64,000 nt of DNA, taken from G963674835 sp963674835 (lineage in GTDB: Bacteria > Planctomycetota > Planctomycetia > Pirellulales > Thermoguttaceae). The notes under the pieces were generated by a model. The model had not been told where the DNA came from. It ran no database searches and saw only the letters and a list, made by a program, of their open reading frames with translations. The DNA lies in NCBI GenBank assembly GCA_963674835.2, contig CAXXKC010000003.1:2914001-2978000 (forward strand), written 5' to 3'. Positions 44,709 to 52,441 of this stretch are shown piece by piece. Every line of letters begins with the position of its first letter. Position 1 is the first letter of the stretch. Both the position numbers and the translations under genes were made by a program.

Positions 44709-46142
44709 ATGTGTGAACAATGCAATCGGCGACAGTTCCTCGGAAACGCTGCCGCTGTCGGCGGCGCGGCGATGGCGATGCACTACCTCGGCAGTTCGGC
44801 GCTCGCGGCCGACACAGCCTCCTTTCCCAAGCCGCAACCGGTCAAGATCCACGTGGTCTACGCGGGCCGAACCGGCGATGCCTATCTGACCCGTCCGACC
44901 GAAGAACTTGATAAGTTCCAGAAGTACTTCGCCGGCATCGAGAAGACACTCGGCGACGTGAAGTTCGTCGGCGGCGACATGATTCCTCCGGCCGACGTCG
45001 CGCAAGTGGCCGCCAAGCTCAAAGAGGCCGACGCCCTCCTGATCGTTCACCTCTCCGGCCACGGCGGCGATGCGCCCGTCCTCACCAACCTCGTGAACGT
45101 CAACCTGCCGACCGCCCTATTCTCGCAACCGTTCAGTGGCCATGGCTGGATGTACTTCCCCCAGTGGCACAAAGACGGCAAGCGCATCGTGCTCCTCCCC
45201 AGCAGCGACTGGAGCGCGATCGACCAGGTCGTGCGTCTCCTGCGGGTCCCCGCCCTCATGAAGCAGACGCGAATCCTCGCTATCGGTGGCCCTCACGGCT
45301 CGCCCGCCGCCTGCCAACCCGAACAGGTCAAGAACCGGCTCGGTGCCGATCTCGTCAGCATCCCCAACGATCAGGTCATGGAGGTGTTCAAGGCGATCGA
45401 TTCCAAGGCCGCCGAAGCCGAAGCCCAACAGTACTGGATCAGCCAGGCCAAGCGCATCGTCGAGCCCACCCCGGCCGAAATTGTCGAATCGGCCCGCCTC
45501 TTCCTGGCCATCAAGCAGATCATGATCCACGAAAAGGCCCAAGCCGTCTGCAGCGTGCACTGCATGGGCGATCCTCGCGGCTGCCTCACTTTCAGCAAGC
45601 TGAACGATCTCGGCCTCGTCGGCGCCTGCGAAGGCGACATCGACTCGACCCTCACCATGCTCCTCTTCGGCTACGCGTTCGGTGTGCCCGGCTTCATTAC
45701 CGACCCCGTCATCGACACGGCCAAGAACGCCATGGTCCACTTCCACTGCACCTCGTGCACTAAGATGGACGGCCCCGACGGCAAACGACTTCCATTCGCC
45801 ATCCGCACCCAAACCGACTCCCGCGGCGGCGTCGCCCTCGAAGTCCAGCACCGCGTCGACCAACCCGTCACCTGCGCCAAGCTCGTCAACCTCGATACTC
45901 TTCTGGTCTGCCCGGGCAAGATCATCGAAACCAGCAACAGCCCGCTGGCTTGCCGCACCCAGTTCACCCAGAGCGTCGCCGATGCCCGCCGGCTCTTCCT
46001 CGACTGGGGTGCCGATGTCATCAAGGGCGACGTCATGACCCACCTGCACCGCGTCGTCTTCTACGGTGACCACTCAAAACCGCTCCAAGACCTCGGTACG
46101 CTGATGGGCTTCAACATCATCGAAGAAGGCGGCCCCGCCTAA
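44709..46142 (+). CDS. Tat-exported sugar-isomerase-like protein (L-fucose/arabinose isomerase fold)
   Basis: A 477-residue protein from ATG 44709 with GGAGG nine bases upstream. The N-terminus is a Tat signal (NRRQFLGNAAAVGGAAMAMHYLG). The mature part resembles the L-fucose/L-arabinose isomerase superfamily: HVVYAGRTGDAYL, the LLIVHLSGHGGDAPV region, VPNDQVMEV-like core and a C-terminal domain with CEGDIDSTLTMLLFGYAFG, where the Glu and Asp could be metal ligands, and HFHCTSCTKMDGPDGKR. Export of an isomerase-fold protein is unusual and many such planctomycete proteins are annotated only as hypothetical. It is divergent from the GH116 gene, which suggests a shared role in glycoside or sugar handling outside the cytoplasm. 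Confidence 0.72.
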   Translation: MCEQCNRRQFLGNAAAVGGAAMAMHYLGSSALAADTASFPKPQPVKIHVVYAGRTGDAYLTRPTEELDKFQKYFAGIEKTLGDVKFVGGDMIPPADVAQVAAKLKEADALLIVHLSGHGGDAPVLTNLVNVNLPTALFSQPFSGHGWMYFPQWHKDGKRIVLLPSSDWSAIDQVVRLLRVPALMKQTRILAIGGPHGSPAACQPEQVKNRLGADLVSIPNDQVMEVFKAIDSKAAEAEAQQYWISQAKRIVEPTPAEIVESARLFLAIKQIMIHEKAQAVCSVHCMGDPRGCLTFSKLNDLGLVGACEGDIDSTLTMLLFGYAFGVPGFITDPVIDTAKNAMVHFHCTSCTKMDGPDGKRLPFAIRTQTDSRGGVALEVQHRVDQPVTCAKLVNLDTLLVCPGKIIETSNSPLACRTQFTQSVADARRLFLDWGADVIKGDVMTHLHRVVFYGDHSKPLQDLGTLMGFNIIEEGGPA

Positions 46143-46163
46143 CACAGCCCCACCAAACCCACC

Positions 46164-46191
46164 GCCCCTCTCCCGCTTGTGGGAGAGGGGC
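46164..46191. terminator. Palindromic terminator after isomerase-like gene
   Basis: GCCCCTCTCCC, loop GCTTGT, GGGAGAGGGGC: an 11-bp perfect stem 22 bases after the stop at 46142, followed by CTCACGGTGAGGG. Same family as the palindromes at 41043 and 57250. Confidence 0.65.
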
Positions 46192-46287
46192 CTCACGGTG
46201 AGGGCGGCCTGCCTCAGAGAAAGATGTCACTCAGCCAAGGCGGGCAGCCTCCGCCAGAATGCTGTACGGCGCGCACACCCCGCCGTC

Positions 46288-46953
46288 CTACACCGAACCA
46301 GCCACGCGCTGCACATCAACCACCCAGTCCGGCGTCTCTCGCAGATACGCTTCGATGTACTTGCGCCGCGTGAAGTAGTACAGCGCATTCAGACCCTGAA
46401 AGATCGCGCTCAGCACGATGACCAGTCCGTACATCGCGAGAACGATCACCCGGAACAACTGCTCGATGTCGGCAGTGCCCAACGCGTCCGCCGCTTCAGG
46501 TGGTACGGTCAACTGCGAAACCAGCTCGCTCGAACCGGCGAAGCTCGCGTAGATCATCCACAGGCAATACACGACGATCAGCCCCAGCAGGCCGATCTGG
46601 TTCCAGCCGAGCAGCTTGGCCGCCGAAGGGTTGAACTGCAGCAACAGCTTCCGCCCTCGAAACTCGTTGTACGCGATGAACGCCAACGCCCCGGCAATCA
46701 GCAGGTTCGTCATCCCGAACACGATGAACGGCGCAGCGCACCCAGCCAGAATCCCCGTCACCCACCCGTTGAACGCCGCAACGCGGGCTGCGCGCCGAAT
46801 CTTCCGCGCGCGCTGATTGGCCAGCATCAACTCCAGCTGGTGCGCCTCCGTCAACGGACCGCCCGCTGCCTCAGCACTCACCGGCACACCCCGCACCGGC
46901 CCCTTTTCTGGCGGCGGCGGACGATTCGTGCTCTGGCCTTCTGGTGGTTGCAA
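46288..46953 (-). CDS. Membrane protein of unknown function
   Basis: A 221-residue protein. I start it at TTG 46953 because GGGAGGAG lies 10 bases before it; the frame is open a further 20 codons. The first 50 residues are Pro/Glu-rich and cytoplasmic; then KIRRAARVAAFNGWVTGILA leads into four hydrophobic segments (about 80-100, 105-120, 130-150 and 175-200), with a conserved-looking FNPSAAKLLGWNQIGLLGLI between. The C-terminus has ALYYFTRRKYIEAYLRETPDWV. I do not recognise a family. Co-directional neighbours are distant; it is preceded by the convergent TPR gene region at 47212. Confidence 0.65.
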   Translation of the reverse strand: MQPPEGQSTNRPPPPEKGPVRGVPVSAEAAGGPLTEAHQLELMLANQRARKIRRAARVAAFNGWVTGILAGCAAPFIVFGMTNLLIAGALAFIAYNEFRGRKLLLQFNPSAAKLLGWNQIGLLGLIVVYCLWMIYASFAGSSELVSQLTVPPEAADALGTADIEQLFRVIVLAMYGLVIVLSAIFQGLNALYYFTRRKYIEAYLRETPDWVVDVQRVAGSV

Positions 46954-47316
46954 TTCTGCCGCTCTCCTCCCGGCGAAATGGGGCTCTTTCCCCCTCGCCA
47001 CAGCGCCCCGCAATTCTACGCCACCACCGAAAGGAAGGCAAACCCGTGCACCGTTCGCGGGGACCGCCCCAAACCCTGTCCCTTACTCGGCTTCCTTCAC
47101 CAACATCATTTCTAAACTGGATCCTAACCGTCCCGTTCCTCGGCGGATTGACTACCGGCCCGTACAGCGATAGGCTTTAAGTAGGAACACGCGGCGGGCC
47201 AGCCGTTTCGCGTGGCGATTGCCAGCGTCGCTCTTCGATACGAACTCGGCCGCTCACCCTTGTCGGCCAAACCAGCGCGATCGTCCCTCCCGGCAACCAT
47301 CAGACGCGCTACTGGC

Positions 47317-47988
47317 ATGGAAACTACCGCGCTTCCCGACTTGACCCAGCAAATGCAGTGCATGCTCCAGCGAGGCGACTCCTCGCAGGCCATCGCACTC
47401 GGTGATCAGCTCTTCGTCGCCTTACCCCAGGATCCGCCTGTAACGCTGCTCCGCCGCAGCGCATTGCATCAGGTCGTCGGCGCCGATCACCGCTGGCCCG
47501 GCCTGCCCGACCCCGACTCCGATCCGGAAACCAGGCTCTCCTCGGCCTGGGCGATCCTCGGCCTCGCACAGTTTTCGCTGCACCGCTTCAACGACGCCGA
47601 TCTCAGCCTCCGCCAGGCCCTCAGCGCCGACCCCAACAACCCCTTCGCCCTGGCCACCATGGCCGTCCTCTTGCACCAGCGGCGCCAGGACAACAAGGCC
47701 ATCGCGCTGACGCGCCTGATCGAAGATGTCCCCGGCACCAGCGAACTGGTCGATGAAATCCGCCAAGCAAGCCGCCAGCGACAGATCGCCCGCCAAGTTG
47801 TCGAACGCAACGCCTATCTCGAGCCTCAACGTACCCCAGGCTTCTCCATCTGGGTCTGGCTTCTCGTGCTGCTCGTGATGGCCGGCGTCGCCGCGATCCT
47901 CTTCCAGCCGGGCACGCCCTTGGGCTACGCACTCTGCCTCGGCATTCCTCTCGTCTTCGTCCTCATACTCCGCTCGCTGTTTAGCTGA
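47317..47988 (+). CDS. TPR-like protein with C-terminal membrane segments
   Basis: A 223-residue protein; ATG 47317 is chosen over an upstream in-frame start because homology-like structure begins there. Residues about 5-60 and 95-150 form helical repeats with TPR character (AIALGDQLFVALPQDPPVTLL, ADLSLRQALSADPNNPFALATMAVLLHQRRQDNKAI). Residues about 175-223 hold two hydrophobic segments, so it is anchored by its C-terminus with the repeats in the cytoplasm. Probably a scaffold. Its last eight bases overlap the convergent end of folD. Confidence 0.7.
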   Translation: METTALPDLTQQMQCMLQRGDSSQAIALGDQLFVALPQDPPVTLLRRSALHQVVGADHRWPGLPDPDSDPETRLSSAWAILGLAQFSLHRFNDADLSLRQALSADPNNPFALATMAVLLHQRRQDNKAIALTRLIEDVPGTSELVDEIRQASRQRQIARQVVERNAYLEPQRTPGFSIWVWLLVLLVMAGVAAILFQPGTPLGYALCLGIPLVFVLILRSLFS

Positions 47989-48856
47989 CGCCGCCCGCCG
48001 CCTGTAGCCGGGCCGCCTCCAGCGTGTTCTGAAGCAGCATCGCAATCGTCAACCGTCCCACGCCCCCCGGAACCGGCGTGATGTAACTAGCCACCTCGCT
48101 GACCGGCTCGAAATCGACGTCGCCAAACAGCCCGCTCTCCGTCCGGTTCATGCCCACGTCCACCACCACCGCCCCCGGCTTGACCATATCGGCCCGTACG
48201 AACTTCGTCTGGCCGATCGCCACGATAAGAATGTCGGCCTCTCGCGTCACCGCCGGCAGATCTTTCGTTCGACTGTGGCAGACCGTCACCGTTGCGTCGC
48301 CGCCACCGCCCCGCTGAAACAGCATGATCGCCATCGGCTTGCCCACGATCTCGCTGCGCCCGACCACCACCACACGGCGTCCGGCCACCTCGATCTTGTA
48401 GTGCGCCAACAACTGCTGAATTCCCGACGGCGTGCACGGCAGAAACCGCGGCCGACCCTGCACGATGCGACCCACGTTTTCCGGATGAAGCGCATCTACG
48501 TCCTTCAACGGATGCACCGTATCGAGAATCCGCTTCTCGTCGAACCCCTTCGGCAACGGCAGTTGAATCAGAATCCCATGGACCGCCTTGTCCGAGTTCA
48601 GCCGCTCCACCAACGCCACCAGTTCGTCCGGCGTGACGGTCGCCGGAAGCTTGTGCAACTGGCTCTCGATTCCCGCCTTCTCACAGGCCTTCTGCTTGTT
48701 GCGCACGTAAATCTGGCTGGCCGGATCGTCACCGACCAGCACCGCTGCCAAACAGGGCGTAATGTGGCTCTCCTCTACGAAATGGGTCACCTGCTCCGCG
48801 GTCTGCGCGCGAAGTTTCTCGGCCAAGGCCTTGCCGTCGAGGATCGTGGCGGTCAC
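47981..48856 (-). CDS. folD: Bifunctional methylene-THF dehydrogenase/methenyl-THF cyclohydrolase FolD
   Basis: A 291-residue cytoplasmic enzyme that interconverts 5,10-methylene-, 5,10-methenyl- and 10-formyl-tetrahydrofolate with NADP. I start it at GTG 48856 (MTATILDGKALA), with GGAG ten bases before; an upstream TTG is possible. Conserved features: VGDDPASQIYVRNKQKAC with catalytic Tyr and Lys, GILIQLPLPKGFDEKRILDTV, the cofactor loop KDVDALHPENVGR, PCTPSGIQQLL, GRSEIVGKPMAIML and the C-terminal PVPGGVGRLTIAMLLQNT. Full family length. A short loop of extra Gly (RGGGGDATV) follows the GKP motif. It converges with and slightly overlaps the TPR gene. Confidence 0.97.
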   Translation of the reverse strand: MTATILDGKALAEKLRAQTAEQVTHFVEESHITPCLAAVLVGDDPASQIYVRNKQKACEKAGIESQLHKLPATVTPDELVALVERLNSDKAVHGILIQLPLPKGFDEKRILDTVHPLKDVDALHPENVGRIVQGRPRFLPCTPSGIQQLLAHYKIEVAGRRVVVVGRSEIVGKPMAIMLFQRGGGGDATVTVCHSRTKDLPAVTREADILIVAIGQTKFVRADMVKPGAVVVDVGMNRTESGLFGDVDFEPVSEVASYITPVPGGVGRLTIAMLLQNTLEAARLQAAGGVS

Positions 48857-49673
48857 AAGCGTGGTCTCCAAAAGGCTGTCTCAACCGTTCATTGAGGGTC
48901 ACATTGCCAATGCGCGTCGCGCGGCAACCAGGGCCCCAGATTCCAGCCGTCTCAGCTGGTATCCGGGATGAATCGCGATCGTTGGCTGCGCCGACATCAA
49001 TAGGGTTCGGCTGCGCAACGCGTGCTGTCGCATAGCTGCAACCCCGTCCAACACAGACCCGTCATTGTAACAAACGCCCCTCCGCTGTCACCGTCTCCAA
49101 CACAACTCCCCTCGCCCACGCTTCCGCCCACCGCGCAAGCATCTCCCATCCGGCCACAATCTTCGACCAACCGCGCCGCTCCTGCCGCCCCGCACCGTGC
49201 TCGTCACTTCACCACACCCCCGCCGCCACGACACAATCCAATGCGCAGCAACAACTTAACTCGCCACCACGTCTCCCTTCGTCCGCTCGCCAGAGGAACA
49301 CCACACGTCGAAGGCATGCGGAATCTCGTTGAAACCCGAGTATTCCGCTACAAACCGGCCGTCGCCCTGCCACGGCAGAAACACCGCCAAATGATCCCGT
49401 CTTGACCCGCTTCCCGCACCGACGCCACAATGGGAACGCGCTGGTCAACTTGTGCCGCAACAACGACGCCAACGATCTGCTCGCCTCCGGCAATCCTGCG
49501 GCGAGTCTGCTTCGCCCGCCGTTTCTTGGTTCCCTTGTGGATACCGACGCGGCATTACCACCCATCGTACGTTGTTGCGCGTGCCGGGCGCCCATCCCAG
49601 CCATTGCAACGCGCTGCCGGCAGCGCGACACCCAGGCGCCATACGCCCTGGTCCGCTCAAGTGGAGACTGCAT
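48857..49673. other. Long intergenic region upstream of folD with a dispersed repeat
   Basis: About 820 bases without a supported gene. Plus-strand frames through it are C-rich and without motifs; the apparent minus-strand frame is the complement of the next gene. It holds the folD promoter, one copy of the 31-bp repeat (48907-48937) and an AT-poor, pyrimidine-rich stretch. Confidence 0.45.
48907..48937. repeat. Dispersed 31-bp repeat, copy B
   Basis: Starts CCAATGCGCGTCGCGCGG and ends in GGGCCCC; see the copy at 30934-30964 for comparison. It lies about 50 bases upstream of the folD start, on the opposite orientation relative to folD. Confidence 0.65.
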
Positions 49674-50099
49674 GTGGAACCACTGCAACCCTGGATGCGA
49701 TACCTGCTCCGTTTCGCCGGTACCTTCAATCTGCTGGCCGGCGCCGCCATGATCTTCCTGTGCCACGAAGGCTACAGAATGCTCGGCATCCCTAAGCCGG
49801 CTCTCTTCTTGCCCGTGCAAGTCATGGGCATTCTCGTCGGCCTCTTCGGCGTCGGCTATCACTTGGTCGCCGCCAACCCTGTCGAAAACCGCAATCTCCT
49901 CATGCTCGGCTTCTGGAGCAAGGCGCTCAGTTCCCTCGCGGCCCTCTACTACGTGTTCGTCGGCAAGCTCCCTTGGAGTTTCGTCCCCATGCTCTTCTTC
50001 TCCGACATCATCTACTTGCCCTTCTTCTACATCATCTTCATGCGACTCTACCGCATCGCCGCCCAGCAGCGGCAAACGACGGACACATCGTCATCGTAG
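49674..50099 (+). CDS. Small four-helix membrane protein of unknown function
   Basis: A 141-residue protein from GTG 49674, preceded by GGAGA seven bases upstream; an internal ATG at 49695 is the alternative. Four hydrophobic segments (about 9-30, 38-60, 75-95 and 103-125) fill the protein, with the loop GIPKPALFLPVQVMGILVG and a cytoplasmic His/Arg/Gln tail (QQRQTTDTSSS). I do not recognise a family; similar small planctomycete and proteobacterial proteins are annotated only as membrane proteins. It sits next to the decayed methyltransferase on the opposite strand. Confidence 0.65.
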   Translation: MEPLQPWMRYLLRFAGTFNLLAGAAMIFLCHEGYRMLGIPKPALFLPVQVMGILVGLFGVGYHLVAANPVENRNLLMLGFWSKALSSLAALYYVFVGKLPWSFVPMLFFSDIIYLPFFYIIFMRLYRIAAQQRQTTDTSSS

Positions 50100-50129
50100 C
50101 CGACCCACGGCGCGCATGCCCACACGTGC

Positions 50130-50470
50130 CTAGCCCTCCTCGTCGCCCGCACACGCGCTCGCCGCTGGCTTCTCGCACTTGAACCGCAAACGCACGTAAT
50201 CGGCCGACCACATGCCGTCTGCCATGCACGGCGTCCCGCGCAAAGCCCGCTCCACCTCTCGGACTACTTCTCGCCGTTCCGCCTCCACAAGCCGCGACAC
50301 GACCCCATCCGGGCGAGCTTCTCGGTCAACGCCTCGTCCCCACAGCCCAAATCGAGAATCCACTCGCCGGGCTGTGGCGCCAACAACACGACGACCGGCA
50401 AACCCGACTCGGTCGCAAGACGGCCATGACACGCGTACCGATCGCCATCCCAACTCTGGGAAGGGCTCAC
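50130..50470 (-). pseudogene. SAM-dependent methyltransferase remnant
   Basis: Two frames hold the ends of one class I methyltransferase. The start (GTG 50470) encodes WDGDRYACHGRLATESGLPV, then GEWILDLGCGDEALTEKLA, which is the SAM-binding motif I. In a second frame near 50300-50130 the C-terminus follows: AERREVVREVERALRGT and WSADYVRLRFKCEKP. The whole middle of the enzyme, about 150 residues, is deleted. The GTG overlaps the stop of the upstream TPR gene by four bases (GTGA), so the intact gene was once coupled to it. Confidence 0.78.
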
Positions 50471-52215
50471 GGCTTGATCGGCTTCGCGTCCTGCGCTGGC
50501 AGCAACGAGGGACCTTCGTTCGACGGCGCCGCCTTCTTCGGCTCTGCCGCAGCCTTGCCGGCCTCCGGTTCGGAAGCCTTCGGCGCCGGCTTCTGCTCCT
50601 GCGGCAGCGTCTTCTCCTTCGGCTCCTCCGGTGGCGTTTGCATCTCTCGCACCGGCTTCCCGGCCTGGTAGCTCACCAGCTCCTTCTTCAAAGCATCCAT
50701 CTCATCCTTCGAGCCGAGTTCCACCGCCTTCTGCGACCATTTCTTGGCCGTCTCGAAATCTCCCGTTTCCGCGTAAGCAGCCGCCAGCGTGCTGAGAATG
50801 TGCGCCTGCTTGTAGTCGGTCAGTTTACATGCTTTCGTCGCCAACTCGATCGCCCGCTTGCCGTCACGCAGCTTGTCGATCGGCGACGTCGCCAGAACCC
50901 ACGCGAAATTGTTCAGTACGCTCGGGTCTTCCCCATCCTCCTTGACGGCCTTCTCGTAGTCGGCAATCGCCTCGGCGTGCTTGCCCAAGCTCAGCAACGT
51001 GTCGGCGCGTCCGCGGATGGCGAAGTAATTCTTAGGGTCCTTCTGCAAGATCTCCGTGTAGAGCTCAACGGCCTTGCGCGGCCGATTCTCGGCTTGATAG
51101 AACATCGCCATCTGCAGCCGCGATTCCACGTCGTCCGGATCGTTCTTCAACAGTTGCGACAGCTGCTCGATGGCCAGGTCGAACTTGCCGGCGCCCGCCA
51201 GAAGCCCCGCTCGCAGCCGGATCGCCGGCTCCAGGTCTGGACGCAGCTTCAACGCCTTCTCCGCATCCGCCAGCGCCTTCTCGTTCTCCTTCATCTCCTG
51301 GTAGACCATGCTTCGCAACAGATAGATGCTCACGTTGCTCGGATCCACTCGCTCCGCTTCGTTCAGATCCTGCACAGCCGCCTTGTCATCACCTTTCAAC
51401 GCCTCGATCCGGGCTTTCTGCACCAACGGCAACGCCGAGTCCGGATCCAGCTTCTGAAGCCTTGCGATCACCGCCAAGGCCTCGTCGTAACGCTTCAACT
51501 GCGCCAGGCTCGACACCTTGTCCTCCAACGTCGGAAGGTAGTCCGCGTTCAGCTTCAACGCCGCGTTGAAATCCTGGAGCGCTTTCTCGTGCTCCCCCTG
51601 ACGCGCGTACAACACGCCTCGCGCCCGCAAAGGAGCCGGATCCTGCGGAGCGATCCGAATCGCTTCCCCCAGGTCCGCCAGCTTCTTCGCATCGTCCGTC
51701 GCCGTCGCCGCGCGCAGCAACAGGATCTTCACACGCAACCCCACATTGTCCCCCACCGATCGCCAAGCCGCATCCAGCGCCTCCTTCTCTCGCTTCTCGT
51801 CGCCGCCCGGCAACTGGTTCAGCCGCGCAATCATGAACAGCGCCTCGGGCTGTGCAGGGTTCAGCTTCACCGCCCGCTCCAGGTCCTCCAGCGCCACCCG
51901 CCGATAGTCCGGCCAGCGTGGGCTCGGTGGCATCGAGTCGAAGATCGCGTTGGCCACGAAACCGCCCCGCTGCACCAACGTCGACGAGAGCAGTTGATTG
52001 GCGAACGTCGTGTTCTCGGCGCTGAGACCCTTCTTCAGCGCGCTCTCGCACAGACGGACCACCTCGTTCAGGTCCGTCAACGACGTCGCCGAGAGCTTCG
52101 TCTCCGTCGCCTTGTCAAGATCGGCTTGGCCCGCATCCTCCGCCCTTGCCTGCCCACATAGCATGCCGCCGGCCAGCAGCAACGCTCCCAGGATCGATCC
52201 CGTTGCGCGCATCAT
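50467..52215 (-). CDS. Secreted TPR repeat protein
   Basis: A 582-residue protein from ATG 52215 (GGAGTGA seven bases upstream) with an N-terminal signal peptide (MMRATGSILGALLLAGGMLCGQARA). From about residue 75 to 490 it consists of many tetratricopeptide repeats, with typical blocks such as AVKLNPAQPEALFMIARLN, LYARQGEHEKALQDFNAALKLNADYLP, VYQEMKENEKALADAEKALKLRP and AIRGRADTLLSLGKHAEAIADYEKAV. The C-terminus (about 520-582) is a Glu/Pro/Lys-rich low-complexity tail. It is probably exported to the periplasm and acts as a protein-interaction scaffold. It follows the CHAT-domain gene on the same strand, about 225 bases away, and that gene encodes the other secreted TPR protein; joint function is inferred from this pairing. 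Confidence 0.88.
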   Translation of the reverse strand: MMRATGSILGALLLAGGMLCGQARAEDAGQADLDKATETKLSATSLTDLNEVVRLCESALKKGLSAENTTFANQLLSSTLVQRGGFVANAIFDSMPPSPRWPDYRRVALEDLERAVKLNPAQPEALFMIARLNQLPGGDEKREKEALDAAWRSVGDNVGLRVKILLLRAATATDDAKKLADLGEAIRIAPQDPAPLRARGVLYARQGEHEKALQDFNAALKLNADYLPTLEDKVSSLAQLKRYDEALAVIARLQKLDPDSALPLVQKARIEALKGDDKAAVQDLNEAERVDPSNVSIYLLRSMVYQEMKENEKALADAEKALKLRPDLEPAIRLRAGLLAGAGKFDLAIEQLSQLLKNDPDDVESRLQMAMFYQAENRPRKAVELYTEILQKDPKNYFAIRGRADTLLSLGKHAEAIADYEKAVKEDGEDPSVLNNFAWVLATSPIDKLRDGKRAIELATKACKLTDYKQAHILSTLAAAYAETGDFETAKKWSQKAVELGSKDEMDALKKELVSYQAGKPVREMQTPPEEPKEKTLPQEQKPAPKASEPEAGKAAAEPKKAAPSNEGPSLLPAQDAKPIKP

Positions 52216-52441
52216 GAAATGTCACTCCGTTTCTAGCAGCCCACATAGTGGGGCGCCCGTTCGGTCCTTCGCTGCCCGTATCCGGTCTTGATACTCCGGC
52301 TCAGGCGACGCCATCGGCCAGTCCCGTCGCCTGATTCCGCCGTCACAGGCTTGCCCGGCGGACAACCATCTGTCCACCTCGCTCCCTATTGTACGCATCA
52401 CGACTCATTATGACGCGTCAGCCCCGGGAACACTACCCGGC

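Noticed and set aside
49209..50075. 288-codon minus-strand frame
   Set aside because: Mostly the complement of the small membrane protein gene at 49674, and acidic low complexity in character.
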